A stretch of 64,000 nt of DNA from Pseudomonas sp. MWU15-20650 (lineage in GTDB: Bacteria > Pseudomonadota > Gammaproteobacteria > Pseudomonadales > Pseudomonadaceae). The notes under the pieces are model-generated. The model made no database searches. It worked only from the letters and a program-made list of their open reading frames with translations, and was not told where the DNA came from. The stretch is from NCBI RefSeq assembly GCF_023242475.1, contig NZ_JALJFG010000007.1, positions 62,001 to 126,000 on the forward strand. Reading direction: 5' to 3'. Of this stretch, positions 35,507 to 45,557 are shown one piece after another. The translations under genes were made by a program, and so were the position numbers. Within the stretch, counting starts at the first letter, position 1. Every line of letters begins with the position of its first letter.

Positions 35507-35661
35507 ATGGCCGCCCACATTCACGCCGTACCGGGCCATGCCATCGGCTCATCAATGCCGCATAAAAACCCACCTTCGTCCAGTGAATAAAACAGACTGG
35601 CCGGGTGCCAATGGCCCTGCTAAAACAGCAAAAAGTCTTACTAACGCTGGAGACGCATCCC

Positions 35662-36726
35662 ATGAGCACCTGGCCAGACACGCGCATTCTCGACTTGCTA
35701 GGCATCGATGTGCCCATTATTCAGGCCCCGATGGCCGGGGCGACCACCGCCGCCATGGTCATCGCCGCCAGTCAAGCCGGCGGCCTGGGTTCAATGCCTG
35801 CTGCCGCACTCAGTATCGAGCAATTGCGCGAGGCGTTGACGGCCATCCGCCAAGCCGGTGCGCACCCCATCAACGTAAACTTTTTCTGCCATCAACCGCC
35901 CGAAGCGGACGAAGGGCGTGACCGCCGCTGGAAGGAACTGCTGGAACCCTACTACCGTGAACTGGGCGCCGACTTTGATGCGCCAACGCCCGTATCCAAC
36001 CGTGCCCCCTTTAACGATGCGGCCTGCCAGGTGATCGAAGCGTTCCGCCCGGAAGTAGTCAGTTTCCACTTCGGCCTGCCGGAAAAAGCCCTGCTGGACC
36101 GGGTAAAAGCCACCGGCGCCAAGGTGCTGTCATCGGCCACGACCGTCGAAGAAGCGATCTGGCTGGAAAAAAATGGCTGCGATGCAATTATCGCTATGGG
36201 CTTCGAAGCCGGTGGGCATCGCGGCATGTTCCTGAGCGACAACCTCAACAGCCAGATTGGCTTGATGGCGCTGGTGCCGCAGATCGTGGATGCCGTCAGC
36301 GTGCCGGTGATTGCCGCCGGCGGAATCGGCGACGCACGAGGCATTGTCGCGGCACTCGCCCTGGGTGCCTCGGCGGTGCAGATTGGCACGGCGTACCTGT
36401 TCACCCCCGAAGCCACCGTCACCGCGGCCCATCACCATGCGCTGCGCCATGCCCAAGCCAGCGAAACGGCGCTGACCAATCTATTCACCGGCCGCCCGGC
36501 GCGGGGCATCGTCAACCGCGTGATGCGTGAGCTCGGTGCAATCAACCCGGCGGCCCCAGCGTTCCCTCGGTCCGGCGGTGCGTTGATGCCACTCAAAGCC
36601 AAGGATGAAGCGGGTTTCAGCAACCTGTGGTCCGGCCAGGCACTGCGCCTGGGCAAAGACATGTCCACTTATGACCTCACGCGCGAACTGGCCGAGCAAG
36701 CGCTGGCCAAGCTGCAGCGGAACTGA
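35662..36726 (+). CDS. Nitronate monooxygenase
   Basis: 354-residue FMN enzyme of the 2-nitropropane dioxygenase family, oxidising propionate-3-nitronate and other alkyl nitronates. Signatures: VPIIQAPMAGATT at the N-terminus, CDAIIAMGFEAGGHRGMFL (FMN phosphate region) and VIAAGGIGDARGIVAALALG, followed by GTAYLFTPEA. The start follows CTGGAGACGC; an upstream in-frame extension is not conserved-looking. Single-gene unit. Its usual role is detoxification of nitronate antimetabolites. Confidence 0.92.
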   Translation: MSTWPDTRILDLLGIDVPIIQAPMAGATTAAMVIAASQAGGLGSMPAAALSIEQLREALTAIRQAGAHPINVNFFCHQPPEADEGRDRRWKELLEPYYRELGADFDAPTPVSNRAPFNDAACQVIEAFRPEVVSFHFGLPEKALLDRVKATGAKVLSSATTVEEAIWLEKNGCDAIIAMGFEAGGHRGMFLSDNLNSQIGLMALVPQIVDAVSVPVIAAGGIGDARGIVAALALGASAVQIGTAYLFTPEATVTAAHHHALRHAQASETALTNLFTGRPARGIVNRVMRELGAINPAAPAFPRSGGALMPLKAKDEAGFSNLWSGQALRLGKDMSTYDLTRELAEQALAKLQRN

Positions 36727-36762
36727 CACCAGGGGCAACTTTGCACTGTACCGGCAATGGCC

Positions 36763-36792
36763 AACCGCTATATATTCCCATACATAGCGGTT
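36763..36792. promoter_or_regulatory. Candidate ModE box upstream of modA
   Basis: AACCGCTAT and ATAGCGGTT form perfect nine-base arms around twelve bases, and the core CGCTATATA resembles half of the E. coli ModE consensus (CGnTATATA). It lies 48 bases before modA, where molybdate-loaded ModE would block transcription. The regulator gene itself is not in the window. Confidence 0.65.
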
Positions 36793-36809
36793 AAGCCTTC
36801 CACCTATAA

Positions 36810-37607
<798 letters not shown>

Positions 37608-38288
37608 ATGCCGCTATCGAGTGCCGATTTTTCCGCTATCTGGCTGACCATCAAACTGGCATCACTGACCACCGTGATCCTGTTGGTCATCGGCACTCCG
37701 ATTGCCCTGTGGCTGTCACGCACCCGTTCCTGGTGGCGCGGCCCCATCGGGGCAATCGTCGCATTACCGTTGGTGTTGCCACCGACGGTCATCGGTTTCT
37801 ACTTGCTGTTGACCATGGGACCCAACGGTTATTTTGGCCAGTTCACCCAATGGCTGGGCCTGGGCACCCTGACCTTCAGTTTCGCCGGGCTGGTGATCGG
37901 CTCGGTGCTGTACTCCATGCCCTTTGTGGTGCAGCCGTTGCAGAACGCCTTTGGCGCCATAGGCACGCGCCCGCTGGAGGTGGCCGCGACCTTGCGTGCC
38001 AACCCCTGGGATACGTTTTTTACGGTGATCCTGCCCCTGGCGCGCCCCGGGTTTATCACCGCGTCGATTCTCGGCTTTGCGCATACCGTCGGCGAGTTCG
38101 GCGTGGTGTTGATGATCGGCGGCAATATTCCTGACAAGACCCGGGTGGTCTCGGTGCAGATCTACGACCACGTCGAAGCCATGGAGTACGCCCAGGCCCA
38201 CTGGCTGGCCGGTTCCATGGTGGTGTTTGCGTTCCTCGTGTTGCTGGCGCTCTACTCCAGCCGTAAAACCAAGATGGGCTGGAGCTGA
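37608..38288 (+). CDS. modB: Molybdate ABC transporter permease
   Basis: 226 residues with five to six predicted spans and the EAA coupling motif ([20 protein letters not shown]). [19 protein letters not shown] and [20 protein letters not shown] are signatures of ModB. It starts directly after the modA stop with no intervening base and is followed five bases later by modC: one operon. Confidence 0.95.
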   Translation: MPLSSADFSAIWLTIKLASLTTVILLVIGTPIALWLSRTRSWWRGPIGAIVALPLVLPPTVIGFYLLLTMGPNGYFGQFTQWLGLGTLTFSFAGLVIGSVLYSMPFVVQPLQNAFGAIGTRPLEVAATLRANPWDTFFTVILPLARPGFITASILGFAHTVGEFGVVLMIGGNIPDKTRVVSVQIYDHVEAMEYAQAHWLAGSMVVFAFLVLLALYSSRKTKMGWS

Positions 38289-38293
38289 CCGCA

Positions 38294-39373
38294 ATGATTG
38301 ATGTACGCCTGCACTTGAAGTATTCCGGCTTCGCACTGGACGTCGACCTGCAGTTACCCGGCCGCGGTGTCAGCGCGCTGTACGGGCATTCGGGCTCCGG
38401 CAAGACCACCTGCCTGCGATGTATCGCGGGATTGGAGCGCGCCGAAGAGGGGTTTATCCAGATCAACGATGAGGTCTGGCAAGACAGCCGCAACGGGGTA
38501 TTTGTACCACCGCATAAGCGCGCCTTGGGTTATGTGTTTCAGGAGGCGAGCCTGTTTGCGCATCTGTCGGTGCGGGCCAACCTGGCGTTCGGCCTCAAGC
38601 GCATTCCACGCCCCCAACGGCGCGTGGACATGGCCCATGCCACCGAGTTGCTGGGGATCGGCCACCTGCTCGACCGTCACCCACAGCACTTGTCCGGCGG
38701 CGAACGCCAGCGCATCGGTATCGCCCGTGCACTGCTGACCAGCCCCCAATTGTTGTTGATGGATGAACCACTGGCGGCGCTGGACAGCAAGCGCAAAAGC
38801 GAAATTTTGCCTTACCTGGAACGCCTGCACGACGAACTGGATATCCCGGTGCTGTACGTCAGCCATGCCCAGGACGAAGTCGCGCGGCTGGCCGACCATA
38901 TCGTGTTACTCAGCGACGGCAAGGCCCTGGCCAGTGGCCCCATCGGCCAAACCCTGGCGCGGCTCGACCTGCCCCTGGCCTTGGGCGACGATGCCGGCGT
39001 GGTGTTCAATGGCAGCGTCAGCGCCTACGACGCGCACTATCAACTGCTGACCCTGCAATTGCCCGGTTGCCCGCTGCAGATCCGCGTGGCCCACACGCCA
39101 ATGGCACTCGGCAAACAGCTGCGAGTCAAGATACAAGCACGGGATGTGAGCCTCAGCCTGCAGGCGGAAGAACACAGCAGCATCCTGAATCGTTTGCCTG
39201 TGACAGTAACCCAGGAAATCGTTGCCGATAACAACGCCCATGTGCTGGTGCGCCTGGACGCGGGAGGCACGCCGTTGCTGGCCCGCATCACCCGGTTCTC
39301 CCGGGACCAGTTGCAGCTGTGTCCGGGCCAGACCCTGTGGGCGCAAATCAAGGCGGTCGCGGTACTGGCATAA
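38294..39373 (+). CDS. modC: Molybdate ABC transporter ATPase
   Basis: 359 residues. ABC domain (about 1-235) with Walker [10 protein letters not shown], signature [10 protein letters not shown] and Walker [13 protein letters not shown], then a C-terminal TOBE/MOBE molybdate-binding domain (about 290-355: [14 protein letters not shown], then [14 protein letters not shown]). The latter allows feedback by intracellular oxyanion. Last gene of modABC. Confidence 0.95.
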   Translation: MIDVRLHLKYSGFALDVDLQLPGRGVSALYGHSGSGKTTCLRCIAGLERAEEGFIQINDEVWQDSRNGVFVPPHKRALGYVFQEASLFAHLSVRANLAFGLKRIPRPQRRVDMAHATELLGIGHLLDRHPQHLSGGERQRIGIARALLTSPQLLLMDEPLAALDSKRKSEILPYLERLHDELDIPVLYVSHAQDEVARLADHIVLLSDGKALASGPIGQTLARLDLPLALGDDAGVVFNGSVSAYDAHYQLLTLQLPGCPLQIRVAHTPMALGKQLRVKIQARDVSLSLQAEEHSSILNRLPVTVTQEIVADNNAHVLVRLDAGGTPLLARITRFSRDQLQLCPGQTLWAQIKAVAVLA

Positions 39374-39447
39374 CCCGTTGGCACGACCGCACAGCGCTGC
39401 GGTCAATCAGACATACCGGCCTGATTTGTTGCCAAGGAATTCGCACC

Positions 39448-40497
39448 ATGCCCGACTCGTTACTGCCTGCTGACCTGCCTCGCGACCTGCATTACGTTGA
39501 CGACACCCAACCCGGCATTCGCCGTAAAAAGCAGCGGGGCACATTCCAGTATGTCGACCCTCAAGGCGCGCGCATCACCGACGCTGATGAAATCCAGCGC
39601 CTGAATGCCCTGGCCGTGCCGCCCGCCTACACCGACGTGTGGATCTGTGCCGACCCATGCGGCCATCTGCAAGCCACCGGCCGTGATGCCCGTGGTCGCA
39701 AGCAGTATCGCTATCACCCGCGCTGGCGTGAGGTGCGCGACAGCGACAAATATTCACGCCTGCAAGCATTCGGCAAAGCCTTGCCTGGGTTGCGCAAGCA
39801 ATTGGAAGCCCAGATCGCCGAGCCCGGCTTCACGCGGGAAAAAGTCCTGGCGACCGTGGTGATGCTGCTGGATGCCACGCTGATCCGTGTCGGTAATGCC
39901 CAATACGCACGGGACAACAAATCCTACGGGCTGACCACCCTGCGCAATCGGCATGTGGACGTCAACGGTAGCCAGATCCGCTTCCAGTTTCGCGGCAAGA
40001 GCGGCGTGGAACATCAGGTCAGCGTCAAGGACCGGCGCCTGGCCAACGTGGTCAAGCGCTGCATGGAACTGCCAGGACAGAACCTGTTCCAGTACCTGGA
40101 CGAAGAGGGTGAACGCCATACCGTCAGCTCCCACGACGTCAACGCCTACCTGCACAGCCTCACCGGCGACGACTTCACCGCCAAGGACTACCGCACCTGG
40201 GCCGGCACGGCCATGGCGCTGGCAGTATTGCGCGAGCTGGCATGGCAGCCAGAGTCCGATGCAAAACGGCACGTGGTGGCGACGGTCAGGGACGTTGCCA
40301 GGCAGTTGGGGAATACGCCGGCAGTGTGCCGCAAGTGCTATATCCACCCAGCGGTGCTTGAGCATTTCAGCCTGGGCGAACTGTCGAAGCTGCCCAAGCC
40401 ACGGGTACGCAAGGGCTTGAAAGCCGAGGAAGTGGCCTTGGCGATGTTCCTGGAGCAATTGGCCGCAGGCTTGCCCAAGAACGCCAAGGTGGGTTAG
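39448..40497 (+). CDS. DNA topoisomerase type IB
   Basis: 349-residue poxvirus-like topoisomerase IB that relaxes supercoils through a 3'-phosphotyrosyl intermediate. The N-terminal domain begins DLHYVDDTQPGIRRKKQRGT; the catalytic core has IRVGNAQYARDNKSYGLTTL, FRGKSGVEHQ, and the nucleophile Y298 in VCRKCYIHPAVLEHF. A longer in-frame upstream stretch is discounted because AGGA lies ten bases before this ATG. It begins 75 bases after modC, and a link to molybdate is unlikely. Confidence 0.92.
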   Translation: MPDSLLPADLPRDLHYVDDTQPGIRRKKQRGTFQYVDPQGARITDADEIQRLNALAVPPAYTDVWICADPCGHLQATGRDARGRKQYRYHPRWREVRDSDKYSRLQAFGKALPGLRKQLEAQIAEPGFTREKVLATVVMLLDATLIRVGNAQYARDNKSYGLTTLRNRHVDVNGSQIRFQFRGKSGVEHQVSVKDRRLANVVKRCMELPGQNLFQYLDEEGERHTVSSHDVNAYLHSLTGDDFTAKDYRTWAGTAMALAVLRELAWQPESDAKRHVVATVRDVARQLGNTPAVCRKCYIHPAVLEHFSLGELSKLPKPRVRKGLKAEEVALAMFLEQLAAGLPKNAKVG

Positions 40498-40621
40498 CCT
40501 TCCGGTCCCTTCTGACTTACGGGATGACTGCCGACGTGAACAACTAAGCCTTCCAAAATGTATCTGCAACGAGCCGCCTCGTGCGCTTGTTGGCCTGTTC
40601 GACATTTTTTTGGAGGTGCTG

Positions 40622-42256
40622 ATGACTGACGTCAACCGGCTGCCCGTCCTTGTTTCACTGCACCACGTGTCTTTCCAGTTCGCCAATGGCGAAACCTTGC
40701 TGGAAGACCTGAACCTGTCCATTGACCACACCCCCACCGGTATCGTCGGCCGCAATGGGCGCGGAAAAAGTATTCTGGCGAAGTTGATGGCCGGCGCGCT
40801 GCAACCCTCCTCCGGCACGCTGAAGATGCCAGCCAATGTGGCCTACGTGCCGCAGACCGTGGTGGTTCAAGCGGGAAACACTGTCGCCCATATCACCGGA
40901 ACCGCCCACGCCCTGGAAGCACTTGAACGCATGGCTCAGGGTGAAGCCGTTGTCGGCGACCTGGCGTTAATCGACGATCGCTGGGACCTGGCCGAACGGT
41001 TGCGCTCGGCTCTGGATACAGCGGGCTTGTCCAACCTCGGCGCAGAGACCCCGGCCGCTTCACTCAGCGGCGGCCAGTTGGCCCGGGTGGCACTCATCGG
41101 GGCGCTGCTGGCGCAGCCGCAGTTGCTGATTCTCGACGAGCCCAGCAACCACCTCGACAGTGCCGGGCGTGACTGGCTGCACCAGGTATTGCGCGACTGG
41201 CGCGGTGGCTTGGTGGTGGTCAGCCATGATCGCCAACTACTCAATACGCTGAACCGCATCATCGAACTGTCACCTCTCGGCGTGCAGGCGTATGGCGGCA
41301 ACTACGATGCCTATCGCCAACAGCGGGATACCCAGCAACACGCCGCCCTCTGCGCGTGGGAGCACGCACGCCAGGAACGCAGCCGCGAACGTCGACGCCT
41401 GCAAAAAAACCACGATAACCTGCAGCGCAACGCTGCTCGCTCGCGCAAACATGCCGAGACCGCCAACGTCGACCGGTGTACCAAGGCCCGCTGGAAAGGC
41501 GCGGCGACGGAGATCGTCAGCACGGTACGCAGCGCACAGCACACACACAAGCGTGAACTCGATGACCAAGTGCGCCAAGCCTACGAGCGCGTGGCCGATG
41601 AAACACCGACGCTGCTCGCCTTGCCAGCCTCGGCAGTCCCCAATGGCCGCCAGGTCCTGACCCTGGAGCAGGCCCAACTGCCCTGGCTCGACCCCACGAA
41701 CTGCGCAACCTACCTCACGCTCCACCTGGCCGGGCCCGTGCGTGTTGCCGTCTGCGGACCAAACGGTTGCGGTAAATCCACGCTGCTCAAACTGCTTGCC
41801 GGCCAATGGCAGGCGCTCAGTGGCCAGTGCACGGTGCCAGTGCCCAGTGCGTATATCGATCAGCACCTGGCGTTGCTGGACGAGCAGCGTTGCATCATCG
41901 AGCAGCTCAACCTGCTCGATACGCCACTGGTCGAAGCCGAACTGCGTACCCGCTTGGCCTTGCTGCAATTGGATGCTGTGCGAGTGACGCTACCCGTGGC
42001 GCAACTCAGTGGTGGCGAGCGTTTGAAAGCAGCCATGGCGATCGCCTTGTGGCGTAACGTCCCCGCGCAATTATTGCTTCTGGATGAGCCGACCAATCAT
42101 CTGGACCTAGAGTCGGTGCTCGCCTTTGAGCAAGCATTGAAAGGCTTTACCGGAGCAATCGTGGCGGTCTCCCATGATGAGGCGTTTGTGCAGGCGATCG
42201 AGCCGACCCACCGCTTGAGCTGGTACCGCGAGGGCTGGCAACTGGCCCCTGTCTGA
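40622..42256 (+). CDS. ABC-F family ATPase
   Basis: 544 residues with two ABC domains and no membrane span. First domain: Walker A GRNGRGKS, signature LSGGQLARV, Walker B LLILDEPSNHLD. A basic, helical linker (RERRRLQKNHDNLQRNAARS, about 245-320) joins the second: GPNGCGKST, LSGGERLKAAMA, LLLLDEPTNHLD. ABC-F proteins act on ribosomes, either as translation factors or as antibiotic-protection proteins. The TTG four codons upstream overlaps GGAGG, so the ATG used here is preferred. Closest to the uncharacterised ABC-F groups of proteobacteria; no drug target can be predicted. Confidence 0.92.
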   Translation: MTDVNRLPVLVSLHHVSFQFANGETLLEDLNLSIDHTPTGIVGRNGRGKSILAKLMAGALQPSSGTLKMPANVAYVPQTVVVQAGNTVAHITGTAHALEALERMAQGEAVVGDLALIDDRWDLAERLRSALDTAGLSNLGAETPAASLSGGQLARVALIGALLAQPQLLILDEPSNHLDSAGRDWLHQVLRDWRGGLVVVSHDRQLLNTLNRIIELSPLGVQAYGGNYDAYRQQRDTQQHAALCAWEHARQERSRERRRLQKNHDNLQRNAARSRKHAETANVDRCTKARWKGAATEIVSTVRSAQHTHKRELDDQVRQAYERVADETPTLLALPASAVPNGRQVLTLEQAQLPWLDPTNCATYLTLHLAGPVRVAVCGPNGCGKSTLLKLLAGQWQALSGQCTVPVPSAYIDQHLALLDEQRCIIEQLNLLDTPLVEAELRTRLALLQLDAVRVTLPVAQLSGGERLKAAMAIALWRNVPAQLLLLDEPTNHLDLESVLAFEQALKGFTGAIVAVSHDEAFVQAIEPTHRLSWYREGWQLAPV

Positions 42257-42325
42257 GGTCATTGCACGAGCGAGCAAAGCGCCCTACGGTAGTGGCCGGA
42301 TAATCTCATCGAGGAAACCAGCCCC

Positions 42326-43030
42326 ATGCTGCCTTCGTCCCGCAAGCCTTACGCCAATACCGTGCTCGCTCACCGACAGCGCTGGCGCGGGCGGGTGGGC
42401 TTGATGCTGGTGGCCTGCCTGTCGGTGCTGGCGGGCATGACCGATGCCATTGGCTTTATGGCCAGCGGCGATTTTGTTTCGTTCATGAGTGGTAACACTA
42501 CGCGCCTGGCGGTCGCTATCGGCGCGGGCGACCTTGGGCTTATCGGGCGGCTGGTGCTGCTCATCGCCACCTTCGTGGCCGGTAATGCCTTGGGGGTGGT
42601 GGTCAGCCGTTTCAGCAAGCGGCATGCGCTGCCCTTGCTGCTGTGTATCGCCGCCTTGCTCTGTGGCGCTGCACTGTGGCCATTTGCCGATATGTTACCG
42701 GCGTTGCTGGCGGCAATCATTGCCATGGGCATGCTCAACGCTGCAGTCGAGGAGGTCAACGGATTGCCGGTGGGGCTCACGTATGTCACCGGAGCGCTCT
42801 CGCGGTTCGGGCGCGGGCTGGGGCGCTGGCTGCTGGGAGAACGCCGCAATGGCTGGCGTGTGCAACTGATCCCTTGGGCGGGAATGTTTGTCGGCGCGGT
42901 ATTCGGTGCGTTGCTGGAGCAGCAGATGGGACTGCATGCCTTGTGGGTCAGCGGTGCATTCGCGGGGTTATTGGGCCTGGTGACGCTGACGATTCCCCGG
43001 CGCTGGCATTTGGGTTTTATGCCGCGATAA
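42326..43030 (+). CDS. YoaK/DUF1275 family membrane protein
   Basis: 234 residues with about six membrane spans. VLAGMTDAIGFMASGDFVSF, followed by MSGNTTRLAV, is the diagnostic DUF1275 motif (GxxDaxgfl...fvsfMTGNtt). Some relatives are implicated in stress survival, but the function is unproven. It follows the ABC-F gene by 70 bases on the same strand and may be co-transcribed. Confidence 0.9.
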   Translation: MLPSSRKPYANTVLAHRQRWRGRVGLMLVACLSVLAGMTDAIGFMASGDFVSFMSGNTTRLAVAIGAGDLGLIGRLVLLIATFVAGNALGVVVSRFSKRHALPLLLCIAALLCGAALWPFADMLPALLAAIIAMGMLNAAVEEVNGLPVGLTYVTGALSRFGRGLGRWLLGERRNGWRVQLIPWAGMFVGAVFGALLEQQMGLHALWVSGAFAGLLGLVTLTIPRRWHLGFMPR

Positions 43031-43187
43031 GGGCCACGTTGAGGACAAAAGAGGTGCTCGCCCGACATTTCGGCCTCGACATCCGTGTACCGGTAAAGAG
43101 CCATCATGTCAGGCGAGCACGCTAATCATAAGGCAATGCCTGGCAACTGTCCCGCCAGGCGTTTGCGAATATGACTAAGGCAAGGTA

Positions 43188-43541
43188 TTACAGGCAGGTA
43201 GCAAGCGCCGCCAGGCGGCGCTTGGCCGGCATCTTGTCTTCAGCGGCGTAGTACTTGGCAGTGGAGCCCGCCCCGGCGCTTTGCACATCGACAAAATAGT
43301 CGCCGCCCGTGGTGTAGACCGTAAAACCACCTGCCTCGGTGGGCTCCTTGAAACCACCGGCGTCAACCCCAAACACGCTTTCATCCTGCCAGCCGAACTG
43401 GATGCACTGGGCAACCACCAGCGGGGCCTTGTCCGATGCCAGGGTCTTGTAGGGGGTGCCTGCGCGCGCCTCTTTCATCTTCGAACCCGCGCAACCGGCC
43501 AATGCAGCCAGCACCAATGCGCCAATTACCAGCTTGTGCAT
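43188..43541 (-). CDS. Small lipoprotein
   Basis: 117 residues with lipobox LAGC (VIGALVLAALAGCAGSKMKE). The mature part has AQCIQFGWQDESVFGVDAGG and ends in a cysteine (AALATCL), typical of small Pseudomonas lipoproteins of unknown function. AGGA nine bases before the ATG supports this start over the longer frame. A perfect GTGAA-type dyad lies upstream near 43615. Confidence 0.75.
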   Translation of the reverse strand: MHKLVIGALVLAALAGCAGSKMKEARAGTPYKTLASDKAPLVVAQCIQFGWQDESVFGVDAGGFKEPTEAGGFTVYTTGGDYFVDVQSAGAGSTAKYYAAEDKMPAKRRLAALATCL

Positions 43542-43678
43542 GCCATCACTTCCTTGGAAAAAACGCGACTCTACCACTGTGGCGGGGCCAACTGACGCCT
43601 GCATGAACTTTGTTTCACTGTGAAATAAGAACCTGCCACCTATAGTGGCCCAGCTCATTTTTAAGCAGTCTCCCTTCT

Positions 43679-43703
43679 GCCCGCCCTCCCGCGGGCTTTT
43701 TTT
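43679..43703 (+). terminator. Strong plus-strand terminator without an upstream plus-strand gene
   Basis: GCCCGC/GCGGGC stem with a CCTCCC loop followed by T7. The nearest upstream plus-strand gene ends 650 bases earlier and a minus-strand gene lies between, so it may end a short non-coding transcript. Confidence 0.7.
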
Positions 43704-43713
43704 CGCCTGCCTT

Positions 43714-44025
43714 TCAGAGCCACCAACGAAACAAATAAAACAACGCCATGCTCAGCAGCACGGTGATCAACACGTTGCGTGTCCAAAACATCAAGGCCAC
43801 CGCGCAGATACCGGCCAGCAAGTAGGGGTTGGCCGGGCTCAGGTTGAGCGTGTGATCAGCCAGGAAAATAATCGGCCCGCAAATCGCGGTGAGCATCCCC
43901 GGCACGGCAAATCCGAGGAATTCGCGCGCCCCCCGATTGAGCCGCACCGGCAGGCGCGGTTCAATGAACAGGTAGCGGTTGAAAAAGACCATCAGGCCCA
44001 TGGCTACAATCATGATGTAGATCAT
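43714..44025 (-). CDS. azlD: AzlD family branched-chain amino-acid export subunit
   Basis: 103 residues with about four membrane spans: MIYIMIVAMGLMVFFNRYLF, FAVPGMLTAICGPIIFLADH and a final VLITVLLSMALFYLFRWWL. It is the small partner of AzlC; together they export branched-chain amino acids or analogues. The start overlaps the azlC stop by four bases (ATGA). The longer frame upstream overlaps azlC and is discounted. Confidence 0.9.
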   Translation of the reverse strand: MIYIMIVAMGLMVFFNRYLFIEPRLPVRLNRGAREFLGFAVPGMLTAICGPIIFLADHTLNLSPANPYLLAGICAVALMFWTRNVLITVLLSMALFYLFRWWL

Positions 44026-44717
44026 CGCTGCCCTACTCCCAGGCGCTTGCAGGCAAACCCTGCGCTCATCCCCAACACCCCAGAGACCACCACCGCCGAC
44101 TCCCAGTGCAAGTAACTGAACCAGACCGAACACAACAGCGACACCGCCACGCACACCACCGTGGGCACATCACGCACCACCGGCGTGATCAGCGCGATGA
44201 ACGTGGCCGCAATCGAAAACTCCAGCCCCAACTGGTCAAGGCCGGGAATGCTTTTGCCGAGCACAATCCCGGCGAGGGTGAAGAGGTTCCAGGCGATGTA
44301 AAACGTCAGGCCAACGCCCAGGGCGTACCAACGATTGAAGGTCTGGCGGTCATAGTGGTTGACCAGGGCAAAGAATTCGTCGGTCAACAGAAAACCCAGG
44401 CTCATGCGCCAGCGGGTATTGAGCGCAGACAACGTCGGACGCATGTGCATGCCGTAGAGCAAATGCTGGGAGGTCAGCAGCAAGGTCGTCAGCACAATGG
44501 AAATCAGGCTCGCGCCGCTCTTGACCATGCCAATCGCCACTAGCTGCGCAGCACCGGCAAACACGATGGCAGACAAGCCCTGAGCTTGCAGCGGGGTAAA
44601 TTGCGCATCAATGGCCATGGAGCCGGCCAACAAGCCCCAGGGGGCACAGGCGAGGGACAAGGGAATGACGGCGATTGCGCCGCGCGCGAAAGCGTAATGA
44701 GGTAAGGCGGTAGGCAT
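44022..44717 (-). CDS. azlC: AzlC family branched-chain amino-acid exporter
   Basis: 231 residues, seven or so membrane spans. GAIAVIPLSLACAPWGLLAG, SAIVFAGAAQLVAIGMVKSG, and LTSQHLLYGMHMRPTLSALN with FLLTDEFFALVNHYD are diagnostic for the large subunit of the AzlCD/BrnFE exporters. It is coupled to azlD. No regulator of the pair is adjacent. Confidence 0.93.
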   Translation of the reverse strand: MPTALPHYAFARGAIAVIPLSLACAPWGLLAGSMAIDAQFTPLQAQGLSAIVFAGAAQLVAIGMVKSGASLISIVLTTLLLTSQHLLYGMHMRPTLSALNTRWRMSLGFLLTDEFFALVNHYDRQTFNRWYALGVGLTFYIAWNLFTLAGIVLGKSIPGLDQLGLEFSIAATFIALITPVVRDVPTVVCVAVSLLCSVWFSYLHWESAVVVSGVLGMSAGFACKRLGVGQR

Positions 44718-44788
44718 GGAAACGGCTCATCGACAGACAGTCGACAAGCATGCCAGCGCAATCAGCGGTTTGTCTTGAACGATCTTGC

Positions 44789-45004
44789 TCAGGCGAGCTT
44801 CACCGACACTTGCTCCACCGAATCACGCGCTTCGCGCAGTTCGTAAGCATCCTGGTTCAACCGGTGGATGGTATTGAGCAGGCGTTGGCGCAGTACTTCG
44901 TCGCCGAGTTTTTCCACGGCGCGCATGAGGTCGAACGCCGCGGTTTCGTTATTTTCCGCGACGGAATCCAGGGTCTTGCGCAGGTTACGAGTGGCACGGG
45001 TCAC
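44789..45004 (-). CDS. Small helical conserved hypothetical protein
   Basis: 71 residues, predicted almost entirely alpha-helical and charged (RKTLDSVAENNETAAFDLMR, LGDEVLRQRLLNTIHRLNQD). GTG start with AAGGA about ten bases upstream. No membrane segment or known motif. Faces away from the ars operon. Function unknown. Confidence 0.6.
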   Translation of the reverse strand: MTRATRNLRKTLDSVAENNETAAFDLMRAVEKLGDEVLRQRLLNTIHRLNQDAYELREARDSVEQVSVKLA

Positions 45005-45144
45005 GCGGGGTATTCCTTCATCAGCAATGGGCAGGCACTTTAGGACATTAGTGTTTCAGTTTAATTTCAAACGGTTGTGGCTCATTCCACGGCATTTGAT
45101 CCATATCAACTGAAACAGGATTTGACCGAAACATATGGAAATAC

Positions 45145-45160
45145 GTATATTCGAATAAAC
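45145..45160. promoter_or_regulatory. Probable ArsR operator
   Basis: TATTCGAATA is a perfect ten-base palindrome (45148-45157) inside an AT-rich 16-base imperfect dyad, 22 bases before arsR. Position and sequence suit autoregulation by ArsR. Confidence 0.55.
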
Positions 45161-45181
45161 ATATATGCGAAGACCGTGGCC

Positions 45182-45538
45182 ATGTCGGATCTGATGTCAC
45201 CCCCCACCCTGTTCAAATGCCTGGCCGATGCCACCCGCGCGCGACTGACGCTATTGATCCTGCGCGAAGGCGAACTGTGCGTGTGCGAACTGATCCATGC
45301 CTTAGACGACAGCCAGCCAAAAATCTCCCGTCACCTGGCGCAACTGCGCAGTGGCGGGTTGTTGCTGGATCGTCGCCAGGGGCAATGGATCTACTACCGC
45401 ATCAACCCGGCACTGCCCACCTGGGTCACACAGGTGCTGGAAACCACCCTGCAAGCCAACCAGCCTTGGTTGCAAAACGACGCGCTGCGTCTTGATGCAA
45501 TGGGCGACAGACCCCTGCGGGACAACACCTGCTGCTAA
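45182..45538 (+). CDS. arsR: Arsenite-responsive repressor
   Basis: 118-residue ArsR/SmtB winged-helix repressor. C33 and C35 in ELCVCEL form the As(III) site at the start of the DNA-recognition region, followed by [20 protein letters not shown]. Extra cysteines are found at the C-terminus (NTCC). The frame extends 35 codons upstream through the operator, but family N-termini match the chosen ATG. First gene of arsRBC; should repress the operon until arsenite binds. Confidence 0.93.
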   Translation: MSDLMSPPTLFKCLADATRARLTLLILREGELCVCELIHALDDSQPKISRHLAQLRSGGLLLDRRQGQWIYYRINPALPTWVTQVLETTLQANQPWLQNDALRLDAMGDRPLRDNTCC

Positions 45539-45557
45539 GCCACCGGAGCCGTTATTC

